This document shows positions 20,041 through 28,605 of a stretch of 64,000 bases of DNA, one piece after another. The DNA lies in the NCBI GenBank assembly GCA_016722655.1, contig JADKIR010000004.1, positions 2,356,001 through 2,420,000 on the forward strand. The letters are read 5' to 3'. Origin of the DNA: Cytophagaceae bacterium. GTDB lineage: Bacteria; Bacteroidota; Bacteroidia; Cytophagales; Spirosomataceae. Numbering within the stretch: the stretch's first letter is position 1; each line of letters opens with the position of its first letter. The notes under the pieces are model-generated. The model was not told where the DNA came from. It ran no database searches and saw nothing but the letters and a program-made list of their open reading frames with translations. Both the position numbers and the translations under genes were made by a program.

Positions 20041-22572
20041 ATGTATATTAGGATTATATTTCTATTACTATTTCTGCTTTTTAGCTTCGAAGGAATTGCT
20101 CAAAATTCCTCTAAACAGCTAAAAAAAGCAGAAACTAGCTCAAAAAACCTCTCATACGCAGAGGCAATAGAGATATATGATGGTATTCTAAAAAAAAGCA
20201 AAGGCCTTTCCGACGAAGAAATACTATCTATAAAACTCAATCTTGCCGAAGCCTATTATTTTGTCAAAGATTATAAAAATGCCGAAAAATACTACCTTGA
20301 AGTACTTTCAAACAATCCTGTTCTAAAAGGTGAAAAACTTAAAGCTTATCAAAGATATGCACAGGTTTTAAGTAGCAACGGAAAGCATCAGGAATCTTCA
20401 AAGATTTGGATGAAATATACCGACTTGCAGGACCAAGATAAAAGAGGCTTGGAATTCAGTAAGTTATACAATAATATTGATCCATTAATCAGAAACGCTG
20501 GTAGTTATCGACTAGAATACGTAGGAATTAATACTGCCAGTCCTGATTTTAGCCCTTCTTTTTATAAAGATGGTATGGTCTTTGTTTCAAGCCGAAACCC
20601 AAACAACTCCGTAAAAAGGGTTTTTAAATGGGACAACTCATCTTTTCTTGATTTGTATTACCTGGAAGACCTCAAAGTTATTAACAAAGAAGATAAAACT
20701 GCTGCACTTGGTGGAGGTGGAAATGAATCTGATAAAAACAATAAAAATAAACCCAAAACCGAAAAGTTGGGAAATGATTATTATACGCCTCCTACTGCCA
20801 ATGATGCCAACACAATAGCCCATACCGGTAGTGAACTCATTAATGGAAGTAAAAACTACGAAGAAACTGCAATTATTGATGTTAAAAAATTTAGCAGGAC
20901 TCTGAATAGCAAATACCATGAAGGACCCTGTACTTTTTTTGATAATGCTCAAAAAATCATTTTTACTCGAAACGGCAACTCAGGCGGAGGTGGAATTTTT
21001 GGACAAAAAAAAGAAGGAATCTCCAGACTTAAATTATATTCTGCTGAAAAAAAATCAAATGACTGGGGCAATATTAAAGAGCTGGCTTTCAATAGCGATG
21101 ACTATTCTTGCGGTCACCCTTCTGTAGATAAAACTGATAAAATTCTGTATTTTGTATCTGATATGCCTGGTGGATATGGCGGTACGGATCTTTACATGTC
21201 AAAATTTATTAATGGTACTTGGTCAAAACCCGAAAACCTTGGGGGGAAAGTAAATACCGTAGGAAACGAAATGTTTCCCTTTATAGCTCCTGATGGCCAA
21301 CTTTATTTTTCGAGTGATGGACATCCCGGTCTGGGTGATCTGGATATTTTTGTGGCAAAGACCGATCCCTCAAATGGTAAAGTGTTGGGCAAAGCCAGGA
21401 ATGTAGGTGCCCCTTTAAATTCCCAAAACGATGATTTCGGAATAATAACAGACTCAAACCGTAATTTTGGATACTTCAGTAGTAATAGAAAACGAGGAGG
21501 CTCTGATGATGATATTTATAAATTTAATCGAATCGGTACATTATTCGGCTGTCGTGACCTGATTGTAAATGTTTTTGATAAAGACACAAAAAAACCAATT
21601 GACAAAGCAAAATTCAGTTATTTTGAATCTACCCAAAGTAACAATCTTGAAAATGGCATTACCAACAATTCAGGAAATATTAAACTTTGTCTTCCGGCAG
21701 ATAAAGAATTCGTTTTTAATTTTCAAACAGAAGGTTATGACCCACTTTCCAAAGATTACAACAATTTGGACGCTTCAGATTTTGAACCTTCAATTTTAAA
21801 TATTTATCTTAAAAAAGAAGCACCTAAAGTTCCGGTACTGACAGAGCCTGTTGTAAAAAAAGAAAAAAAACAGGGGATTTTGATTCAAAAAAGAACAGTT
21901 GGTGGTAACTCCAATATTTTTAGAGGGGTGATCTCCGGTGGAGAAAACAACGAGCCAATGTCGGCCGTAAAAGTCAAATTTATAAACAAATGCAACGGCG
22001 AGGTTCAGGAAATGTACACCCGGCGTGATGGTAGCTATGAATTTAAACGTGATCTGGAATGTGATTATGAACTGATAGCATCAAGAGAAAACTTTGCACC
22101 AAGCTCAGAAATCATCGAAAAAGCCATTAAGAAAACCCTTTTTGGTAAAAAAGTAAAACCTACATTCTCTTTAAATTTATTTGACACGAAGCTTTACAAA
22201 GTTGGTGACGTTATAAAACTTGAAAATATTTATTATAACACCGACGATTTTAAGGTAAGAGATTTTTCTAAAAAAGAACTGGATAAATTGGCAAACACTT
22301 TAAAGAGATATCCTAACATGATCATAGAAATTGCTTCTCATACCGACACCAGAGGCAATGCAGGCACCAATCTGGCCCTCTCACAAAAACGAGCCAACGA
22401 AGTTAGGAAATATTTATTGAGCCGGGGAGTAGAAAAAAACAGAATAAAAGCTACCGGAAAAGGTGAGTCTGAGCCATTAAATGCATGCAGTGATGGTGTT
22501 CAATGCACAGAAGCCGAGCATCAACGAAACCGCAGGACAGAATTTAAAATTCTAACTATCGAACGTAAATAG
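20041..22572 (+). CDS. PorE-like TPR / PD40 beta-propeller / OmpA-family protein
   Basis: An 843-aa exported protein. It has a signal peptide (residues 1-21, cleaved after GIAQ; no lipobox cysteine seen), TPR-like helices (about 25-130; LAEAYYFVKDYKNAEKYY), WD40-like PD40 propeller blades (about 165-490; SPSFYKDGMVFVSS, FPFIAPDGQLYFSSDG), two carboxypeptidase-regulatory-like beta domains (about 505-590 and 625-695) and an OmpA C-terminal peptidoglycan-binding domain (about 725-840; ASHTDTRGN, NRRTEF). This TPR-PD40-CRD-OmpA order is that of PorE, a peptidoglycan-linked part of the T9SS in Porphyromonas gingivalis (family knowledge). Position directly behind a T9SS type-B adhesin suggests it helps export or anchor that adhesin (inference). 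No PorP/SprF partner is present. The neighbouring terminator suggests its own promoter, but no clear one was found. Confidence 0.82.
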   Translation: MYIRIIFLLLFLLFSFEGIAQNSSKQLKKAETSSKNLSYAEAIEIYDGILKKSKGLSDEEILSIKLNLAEAYYFVKDYKNAEKYYLEVLSNNPVLKGEKLKAYQRYAQVLSSNGKHQESSKIWMKYTDLQDQDKRGLEFSKLYNNIDPLIRNAGSYRLEYVGINTASPDFSPSFYKDGMVFVSSRNPNNSVKRVFKWDNSSFLDLYYLEDLKVINKEDKTAALGGGGNESDKNNKNKPKTEKLGNDYYTPPTANDANTIAHTGSELINGSKNYEETAIIDVKKFSRTLNSKYHEGPCTFFDNAQKIIFTRNGNSGGGGIFGQKKEGISRLKLYSAEKKSNDWGNIKELAFNSDDYSCGHPSVDKTDKILYFVSDMPGGYGGTDLYMSKFINGTWSKPENLGGKVNTVGNEMFPFIAPDGQLYFSSDGHPGLGDLDIFVAKTDPSNGKVLGKARNVGAPLNSQNDDFGIITDSNRNFGYFSSNRKRGGSDDDIYKFNRIGTLFGCRDLIVNVFDKDTKKPIDKAKFSYFESTQSNNLENGITNNSGNIKLCLPADKEFVFNFQTEGYDPLSKDYNNLDASDFEPSILNIYLKKEAPKVPVLTEPVVKKEKKQGILIQKRTVGGNSNIFRGVISGGENNEPMSAVKVKFINKCNGEVQEMYTRRDGSYEFKRDLECDYELIASRENFAPSSEIIEKAIKKTLFGKKVKPTFSLNLFDTKLYKVGDVIKLENIYYNTDDFKVRDFSKKELDKLANTLKRYPNMIIEIASHTDTRGNAGTNLALSQKRANEVRKYLLSRGVEKNRIKATGKGESEPLNACSDGVQCTEAEHQRNRRTEFKILTIERK

Positions 22573-22587
22573 TTTATAGTGAAATAT

Positions 22588-23607
22588 TTACTGTAATCTA
22601 AAATTTTCATTTCCTAAAATTTCTTTCATTCTTTTAAAAGCATCATCAATTACTTTTGGCTTTGGCAATTCTTCAATTTCAGAAATTGTGTAAAAGCGTC
22701 CTCCCGGAAGCATTATTATTTCATCAAGAAAAATGTATTTAAAATCTATTCCCAGTCTTTGATGTGTTAGTATATGTTTTTGGAAAAAACTTCCTGAAAT
22801 GGTTTTTTTTGATAAAATATCAGGTAATTCTGATTCAAAGAAATCATATAATCCCGCCCAAATATCTTCAGTGCCCCTTTGTTTTAACCAAATCTTGTCT
22901 TCAAAAATCAAAATGTAATATGAAATATTCCTGTCAATTACCTTTATTTTTTTTGATTTATAGGGTAATTTTTCCTGAAGTTTTTTGTCAAATGCCGTGC
23001 AATCAACCCTAACCGGACAGTGATCACATTTAGGTGATTTTGGTGTACACACTGTAGCACCAAGCTCCATAATGCCTTGATTAAATAATGCAGGATCTAC
23101 ATTTTCAATTAATTCTGATGCCAGTCCAAAAATTGATTTTATAGTTGAACTATCATCAATAGGTGCATCAATACCATAAATTCTGCTAAATACCCTTAAT
23201 GCATTTCCATCAATTGCCGGTACTTTTTTACCAAAAGCAAATGAAACGATAGCCGCTGCAGTATAATTTCCTATGCCTTTTAGCTTTTTCAAACCTTCAA
23301 AACTTTCAGGAAACTCGCCCCCGCATTCAAACCAAATTTGTTTTGCCGTAAAATGCAGGTTTCTGCCCCGGGAATAATACCCCAAACCCTGCCATAACCT
23401 CAGTACGTCGTCTATTTCTGCCTTGGCGAGGTCTTCCAAACTTGGATATTTTTCAGTAAATTTATAATAATAAGGTAAACCCTGAGCTATTCTGGTTTGT
23501 TGAAGAATAATCTCTGAAAGCCAAATTTTATACGGATTTCGGGTGTTTCGCCACGGTAAATCCCGTTTATTTTTTAAATACCAAGAGATAATTTTTTTGG
23601 AAAACAT
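22588..23607 (-). CDS. mutY: A/G-specific adenine glycosylase MutY
   Basis: Base-excision repair enzyme that removes adenine mispaired with 8-oxoguanine. At 339 aa it has the family's usual length. Residues seen: catalytic Glu32 in WLSEIILQQT; helix-hairpin-helix LKGIGNYTAAAI with catalytic Asp133 in VPAIDGNALR; the 4Fe-4S ligands C187, C194, C197 and C203 (C-X6-C-X2-C-X5-C); and a C-terminal NUDIX-like domain that reads 8-oxoG. ATG start. It is convergent with the PorE-like gene (15 bp between stops) and divergent from the HU gene, sharing the 187-bp AT-rich gap. Confidence 0.95.
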   Translation of the reverse strand: MFSKKIISWYLKNKRDLPWRNTRNPYKIWLSEIILQQTRIAQGLPYYYKFTEKYPSLEDLAKAEIDDVLRLWQGLGYYSRGRNLHFTAKQIWFECGGEFPESFEGLKKLKGIGNYTAAAIVSFAFGKKVPAIDGNALRVFSRIYGIDAPIDDSSTIKSIFGLASELIENVDPALFNQGIMELGATVCTPKSPKCDHCPVRVDCTAFDKKLQEKLPYKSKKIKVIDRNISYYILIFEDKIWLKQRGTEDIWAGLYDFFESELPDILSKKTISGSFFQKHILTHQRLGIDFKYIFLDEIIMLPGGRFYTISEIEELPKPKVIDDAFKRMKEILGNENFRLQ

Positions 23608-23691
23608 TTTGAGAAATAAAAAAAAATCATTATGAAAAGCCTATCTTAACTCCTTTATAATAAATATTTTATAAAAAAAAACTTCAAACTA

Positions 23692-23724
23692 TTTGTGAGT
23701 TTATTTGCTAATATTCTATCTTTG
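23692..23724 (+). promoter_or_regulatory. Bacteroidota-type promoter of the HU gene
   Basis: TTTG at 23692-23695 and TATCTTTG (TAnnTTTG) at 23717-23724, 21 nt apart, 70 bp upstream of the GTG start. Confidence 0.75.
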
Positions 23725-23794
23725 CAAACCTAAATACATTTTTTCAAGGATTTAGACAAAACAATTATTTTTTAACAAATAAATTTTTCCTATC

Positions 23795-24079
23795 GTGACT
23801 AAAGCAGAGGTTATTTCTATTATTTCGGACAAAACCGGTGTTGATAAAGCCGTTACTTCTATTACTGTAGAAGCTTTTTTCCAAACCGTAAAAGATTCAC
23901 TTGCCGCTGGTGAGGCTATCTATGTAAGAGGTTTCGGAAGTTTTGTAAACAAAAAAAGAGCAGAGAAAAAAGCTCGTAATATCTCTAAAAAGACTACTGT
24001 AACTGTTCCGGCACATTACATCCCAAGTTTTAAACCTTCTAAAGAGTTTGTAGAAGAAGTAAAAACTAAAGTAAAATAA
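23795..24079 (+). CDS. HU family DNA-binding protein
   Basis: A 94-aa histone-like protein of the HU/IHF family that bends and compacts DNA. It matches the family in length and in the segments MTKAEVISIISDKTGVDK, ETVEAFF-like helix (ITVEAFFQTVKDSLAAGE), VYVRGFGSF-type core (IYVRGFGSFVNKKRAEKK) and the DNA-contacting arm ending PSFKPSKEF. GTG start. Followed after 7 bp by a TPR protein, probably in one transcript. HU versus IHF subunit cannot be decided here. Confidence 0.92.
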   Translation: MTKAEVISIISDKTGVDKAVTSITVEAFFQTVKDSLAAGEAIYVRGFGSFVNKKRAEKKARNISKKTTVTVPAHYIPSFKPSKEFVEEVKTKVK

Positions 24080-24086
24080 GAAGAAA

Positions 24087-24905
24087 TTGAACGGTTTGAA
24101 TCAAAAAAAACATCTTTTGGGTGTATTATTTCTGGGGATGGTTGCACTGGTTTTTTTAGCTACCAGGCCCAAAACTGTGGTAAAAAAAGAAGTTCAGGCC
24201 GTTCAATCTCAAAACTCTGAAAAGGGTAAAGCTGTTGAAAACCAGCCTCATAGACTGAGTGCTGAAAATTCCCAACGATTAGAAGACTTAAAAAAACAAC
24301 TGACAGCAGCTCAGAATAAAAATGAAATACTTGGTCAAATTGCTCAGGTTTTTCTGAATGAATCAGTTTTTGATAGTGCAGGAGTTTATTTTGAAACTAT
24401 CGCCAATACTGACGGCTCATTAAAAAATTGGTCAAATGCCGGTGATGCATATTTTCAGGCATTCAATATCGCCTTAACACAACACAAAGTTGAGAAAAAT
24501 GCGGAAAAAGCCAGGTTTTGCTATCAAAAAGTACTGGAAAAGGCTCCACAAAATCTTCATGTAAAGACTAACTATGCAATGACATTTGTGAAGTCAGATT
24601 CGCCGATGAAAGCGATAACCATGTTAAGGGAGGTGCTGGATCAACAACCCGATTATATTCCGGCGATGATGAGTCTGGGTGGTCTGTCAATGGAGTCTGG
24701 TCAATATGAAAAAGCAGTACAAAGATTTGAAAATGTGCTTAAAATTGACCCGAATAATGTCAATGCAAAACTCGGAATTGCATACAGTAGCATTGAATTG
24801 GGTAAAACTTCAGTAGCTAAAGATATCTTAACTCAGGTTTTGAAATCAGATATTGATCCAATTATGAAAGATGAGATTACAAAAACTTTGAATAGTCTAA
24901 AGTAA
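24087..24905 (+). CDS. Membrane-anchored tetratricopeptide repeat protein
   Basis: A 272-aa protein with one N-terminal membrane segment (HLLGVLFLGMVALVFLA) followed by a Lys/Gln-rich spacer and TPR units (about residues 75-270; AGDAYFQAFNIAL, KAVQRFENVLKIDPNNVNAKLGIAY). TPRs bind other proteins; the partner is unknown. The start is TTG at 24087, or TTG at 24096 three codons later; there is no ATG before the membrane segment. Only 7 bp from HU, so likely co-transcribed. Its 3' end carries the promoter for the next small gene. This HU-TPR-RNase G order is familiar from Bacteroidota genomes (recollection, not checked). Confidence 0.8.
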   Translation: MNGLNQKKHLLGVLFLGMVALVFLATRPKTVVKKEVQAVQSQNSEKGKAVENQPHRLSAENSQRLEDLKKQLTAAQNKNEILGQIAQVFLNESVFDSAGVYFETIANTDGSLKNWSNAGDAYFQAFNIALTQHKVEKNAEKARFCYQKVLEKAPQNLHVKTNYAMTFVKSDSPMKAITMLREVLDQQPDYIPAMMSLGGLSMESGQYEKAVQRFENVLKIDPNNVNAKLGIAYSSIELGKTSVAKDILTQVLKSDIDPIMKDEITKTLNSLK

Positions 24906-24917
24906 TTATTATCTTTG
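24887..24917 (+). promoter_or_regulatory. Promoter for the small basic protein
   Basis: TTTG at 24887-24890 and TATCTTTG at 24910-24917, 19 nt apart. It sits across the stop codon of the TPR gene and 58 bp upstream of the 29-codon gene. Confidence 0.72.
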
Positions 24918-24974
24918 CAGTCCAAAAAATCAAAGAATCAGGATTTTTTTTAAAAATATTTAAATTTTACTATT

Positions 24975-25064
24975 ATGCCTTGCGGAAAGAAGAGAAAGAG
25001 ACATAAAATGGCGACTCACAAAAGAAAGAAACGTCTTAGGAAAAATCGTCATAAGAAGAAATAA
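24975..25064 (+). CDS. AURKAIP1/COX24 domain-containing small basic protein (29 aa)
   Basis: An ATG-started 29-codon ORF beginning MPCGKKRKRHKMATHKRKKR and ending in HKKK. More than half of the residues are Lys, Arg or His. It fits the short protein annotated in Bacteroidota as AURKAIP1/COX24 domain-containing, related to the C-terminus of the mitochondrial small-subunit protein mS38 (family knowledge from memory). A role in or on the ribosome is therefore likely (inference). It has its own promoter 58 bp upstream and a hairpin 7 bp downstream. Too short for standard ORF cut-offs. Confidence 0.88.
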   Translation: MPCGKKRKRHKMATHKRKKRLRKNRHKKK

Positions 25065-25070
25065 TTAAGA

Positions 25071-25099
25071 AGTGAGTAATGCCCATGGCTTTGCTCACT
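25071..25099 (+). terminator. Hairpin after the small basic gene, possible terminator
   Basis: AGTGAGTAA pairs with TTGCTCACT (one wobble) around an 11-nt loop. The downstream T tract is weak (CTTTG), so it may instead be a stability or attenuation element before the RNase G gene. Confidence 0.4.
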
Positions 25100-25194
25100 C
25101 TTTGATTCAATTCTCATTTTAATAGCAAAAAGTTAATGCTTTTTTGCTTTCATTTCATTACTAATTTTCTTTACCCCTTAATTCTTACTCTGAT

Positions 25195-26751
25195 TTGAGC
25201 AACGAATTATATATATCTGCCACACCAAAGGGTGACCGAATAGCCTTATTGCAAGATAAGCGGCTAATCGAATACCATTTTGACGAAACCGAGCATCAGT
25301 TTTCGGTTGGTGATATCTATTTTGGTTCGGTAAAGAAAGTTGTTTCAGGCCTCAACGCTGCTTTTATTGATATAGGGTATGAAAAAGATGCTTTTTTGCA
25401 TTATCATGACCTTAGTCCCAATATCCTTTCTCTATCAAAGTTTACAAAAGATGTAATCGCAAAAAGACCGGTAAATTTCAAGCTGAAAGGATTCCAGATG
25501 GAACCTCAGATTGACAAACTAGGTAAAATTGTTGATGTACTTGGTAAGAGTCAACCTATTCTTGTTCAGGTAGTTAAAGAGCCAATTTCATCCAAAGGCC
25601 CAAGATTGTCCTGCGATATTTCTATTGCTGGCCGATACATCGTATTGGTGCCATTTAGTAATTCTGTCAATATTTCCAAAAAAATCACTAGCAAGCAGGA
25701 GCGTCAGCGTCTTCATAAGTTGATGTCATCTGTAAAGCCTGAAAACTTTGGTGTTATTGTAAGAACAGTGGCAGAAGGAAAAGAAGTGGCTGACTTACAA
25801 CGTGATCTCGAAAATTGTGTTGATAAGTGGGAAAACGGTATCAAAGCATTGAAAAATGCCAAGCCACGTGACAGGATTATTTCCGAAATGGATAGAGCTG
25901 CCTCTATTTTGAGAGACATGCTTAATGACGACTTTGATTCTGTAGTGGTAGATGCTAAAGAAAGCTACGATAGCATTAAAAGTCTGCTTCAAACTATTGC
26001 TCCACAAAAAGAAAAAATTCTAAAACTTCATACTGGCAAAAATAAACTTTTTGAACAATATGGAATTGAAAAGCAACTGAAGTCACTTTTCGGACGCTCA
26101 GTTAGCCTCCCAAGTGGCGGGTATTTGATTATTGAACATACCGAAGCCCTCCATGTAATTGATGTAAATAGTGGTAACAAATCAACCTCTGAGGTAGATC
26201 AGGAAGCTACAGCTGTAAGTGTAAACAAAGAAGCGGCAGTGGAAATTGCCCGTCAGTTACGGCTTAGAGATATGGGCGGAATTGTGGTGATCGACTTCAT
26301 TGACATGAAAAAGCCCGAAAACAAGCGGGATGTTCATGAGGTCCTTAAAGATGAAATGAAGCCGGATAGGTCGAAATATACCATTTTGCCAATTTCTAAA
26401 TTTGGATTATCGCAAATCACCCGTCAGCGTGTAAGACCTGAAATGAATGTTGCTACCCGTGAGACATGTCCTGCTTGTGGTGGTACAGGTACTATTTCGG
26501 CCAGTATTGCAGTTACCGACCTGATTGAAAACAATCTTGAATATCTCCTCACAAAACAAAACGAACCAAAAATCAGCATAATTCTTCATCCATTTATTTA
26601 TGCTTACTACAAGCAGGGGCTCATTTCAAGACAAGTGAAGTGGTTCTTTAAATACAAAAAATGGATTAATCTTATCAAAGACTCATCTCTCGGAATGGTC
26701 GATTACCATTTCCTCGACTCTCACGGAGACGAAATCGAGCTGAATAACTAA
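25195..26751 (+). CDS. rng: Ribonuclease E/G family endoribonuclease
   Basis: A 518-aa RNase G-type enzyme that cuts single-stranded RNA (rRNA maturation, mRNA decay). Features: S1-like RNA-binding domain (about residues 35-125; VGDIYFGSVKKVVSGLNAAF); DNase I-like catalytic core with metal-binding aspartates in HVIDVNSGN and GGIVVIDFIDM; and the zinc-link CPACGGTG (about 425) used for oligomerisation. There is no long C-terminal degradosome scaffold, hence RNase G rather than RNase E. Start is TTG at 25195 (MSNELYISATP), which matches the usual N-terminus; no ATG precedes the S1 domain. Probably expressed from or just after the small basic gene. Confidence 0.92.
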   Translation: MSNELYISATPKGDRIALLQDKRLIEYHFDETEHQFSVGDIYFGSVKKVVSGLNAAFIDIGYEKDAFLHYHDLSPNILSLSKFTKDVIAKRPVNFKLKGFQMEPQIDKLGKIVDVLGKSQPILVQVVKEPISSKGPRLSCDISIAGRYIVLVPFSNSVNISKKITSKQERQRLHKLMSSVKPENFGVIVRTVAEGKEVADLQRDLENCVDKWENGIKALKNAKPRDRIISEMDRAASILRDMLNDDFDSVVVDAKESYDSIKSLLQTIAPQKEKILKLHTGKNKLFEQYGIEKQLKSLFGRSVSLPSGGYLIIEHTEALHVIDVNSGNKSTSEVDQEATAVSVNKEAAVEIARQLRLRDMGGIVVIDFIDMKKPENKRDVHEVLKDEMKPDRSKYTILPISKFGLSQITRQRVRPEMNVATRETCPACGGTGTISASIAVTDLIENNLEYLLTKQNEPKISIILHPFIYAYYKQGLISRQVKWFFKYKKWINLIKDSSLGMVDYHFLDSHGDEIELNN

Positions 26752-27128
26752 TTTACAGTTCTAATTCTATTGGTTGTTTTACTTTTTAGACGTATTTGAC
26801 TTGTTTTTTTGTGCCAATCTGAAACAAGATTTAGAATTAATCAAAAAAATAAAATCAAAAAAGAATACCTTTAATGTCTGTGCAGTGTTTAGAAAAATTT
26901 CATTAAAGTGAAATTTTTAAATTTAGAACTACCAAATAGAAATTTTTCGTGACACATTGCACCGACCGCCCTTTTTTTGCTTCGTTTTTTTGGGCGAGCA
27001 AAAAAATGAGGACCGCCGGTAGGCAACGCCAGATTGGTAAAGATACATTTTTTTATTGATTTAAAGTTTTATACAAAAACTATGTTATTCTGGTCGTAAA
27101 CCTTTTATAGATTTAATAATAGCAGTTC
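26752..27128. other. Gene-free stretch with a 10-bp inverted repeat
   Basis: No credible ORF or tRNA. The right half is unlike its AT-rich surroundings: TTTTTTTGCT (26972-26981) and AGCAAAAAAA (26997-27006) form a perfect 10-bp inverted repeat, flanked by direct copies of GACCGCC (about 26964 and 27011). This looks like an intergenic dispersed repeat or a structured RNA end, between the RNase G gene and the convergent protease gene. Confidence 0.5.
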
Positions 27129-28058
27129 TTAAGATTGGATTTCCTCTTTTAAAGCATATCCTCGAAAATACCACATACTACCCAAAAACAAGAATAATGA
27201 AGTGATTGCCAAACTCAAAGGTACCTGGTCCATTTTTTCTACTTCAGCCGGAATCACCTTTTTGTTTACAAGGAAAATCATAACCACGGCAAGACCATTA
27301 TTGAAAATATGTGCGGCTATAGGTACCCATAAATTGCCTGTCCAAAAATAAAAATATCCAAACATGGCACCCAAAAACAGACGCGGGAAAAAACCATAAA
27401 ACTGGAAGTGAATAGCACTGAAAATAAACGCAGCAAGCCAGATGGCCAAATGAGGGTTTTTGCTGGCATAATATATTTTCCTCTGTATCAATCCTCTGAA
27501 AATCAACTCCTCACCAATACCTGCAATACCAGCAATTACCACTAAGGCCACAAGCAATTCCAGGGGAGATTGGAATGAGGTTAGAAATTCTGTTAATTGG
27601 GCAAGGCTTTGCTCCATTTCTTGCATAAACTGTTCCAATGGGCGTATAAAAGCGGGCAATTTCATGTTTTGGTTGTATTCCTGAATCGTGCCATTGAGAG
27701 GAGCAAAAATAAGCTGAATAATAAACGCAAGTGCAAACACACCTATAACCGGCAGGCTTTTGGGATTAAAGTCATTGAGCTTCTTTTTTTCGATTTTGGT
27801 CCAATAAAATATCCCCGGTAAAATAAAAGTAAAAATTGAGGACAATCCCAGATTTAAAACCGTGAACCACCAGTTTTTTGAGGATAATGCCACGGATTCC
27901 TGAAGGTCAAAAATGGAATAGGTCTGGGGTGGAAATTTAACCAATATCCAAATCATTGATAGGATATTTCCTGCCGCAATACCCACGATTATTAAGCCAA
28001 TAATAATAAACAGTGACGAAACAGCAGGCCTTTCTGATTTTTCAGGTATCTCAAACAT
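27129..28058 (-). CDS. CPBP family intramembrane glutamic-type protease (CAAX/Abi family)
   Basis: A 309-aa polytopic membrane protein with about eight hydrophobic segments. It carries the CPBP motifs: GEELIFRG (motif 1, catalytic Glu pair, about residue 183), FSAIHF (motif 2) and AAHIFNN (motif 3, His and Asn). Members are ABI/Rce1-like intramembrane proteases, some linked to bacteriocin self-immunity; the substrate here is unknown. ATG start. It stands alone, convergent to the RNase G gene and divergent from the S74 protein gene. Confidence 0.9.
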   Translation of the reverse strand: MFEIPEKSERPAVSSLFIIIGLIIVGIAAGNILSMIWILVKFPPQTYSIFDLQESVALSSKNWWFTVLNLGLSSIFTFILPGIFYWTKIEKKKLNDFNPKSLPVIGVFALAFIIQLIFAPLNGTIQEYNQNMKLPAFIRPLEQFMQEMEQSLAQLTEFLTSFQSPLELLVALVVIAGIAGIGEELIFRGLIQRKIYYASKNPHLAIWLAAFIFSAIHFQFYGFFPRLFLGAMFGYFYFWTGNLWVPIAAHIFNNGLAVVMIFLVNKKVIPAEVEKMDQVPLSLAITSLFLFLGSMWYFRGYALKEEIQS

Positions 28059-28605
28059 TTTTATTTATTAAAATTGAAAGGTAAAATTGGTACTATTTTT
28101 TGGTTTGGGCAAATTTTAATATTTCATAATAAAATGGAAGAGAGAATATTTTTTTGATTTGTTATAATATTTGAATTTGAGATGGGTTATTTCGATAAGT
28201 TCTACAATGATATTTTACCTTAAAATAACTTTTCCTTAAATTAAAACGGCTATTTTTAAAATAGAAAAATTTAATTCTCCAATTTTATAAAACCATTCAT
28301 TGAATACATAATTGTAGTTTAATAATAAAAATAAAAATATGAAATCATTGCACATCAACTCTACCAGTTAATTAAGATACTGTTGTAATTTATTCAAATT
28401 ATTATCTCTTTTTTCGCGAATAGTTTACTTTTCAAGTGAATTGATAATTTTAAGATTTGCTAATCCAAAAAGAATATTAATTGTTGATACAGATTTTTTT
28501 TAATAGGTTTTTTAGAAAAATAGATAAGTTTTTACTGTTTCACTAATTGTAACTCCTTTATAATGAAATAAATACATAATTATTTTAAAGCTAAATTTTA
28601 TCCCG
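28059..28605. other. AT-rich intergenic region, 547 bp
   Basis: Separates two divergent genes. Very AT-rich; I found no ORF, tRNA or convincing hairpin and no TAnnTTTG box at a standard spacing before the gene at 28606. Confidence 0.6.

Noticed and set aside
26752..27128. tRNA or other stable RNA in the gap
   Set aside because: No TTCGA-type T-loop or acceptor pairing was found; only the inverted repeat.
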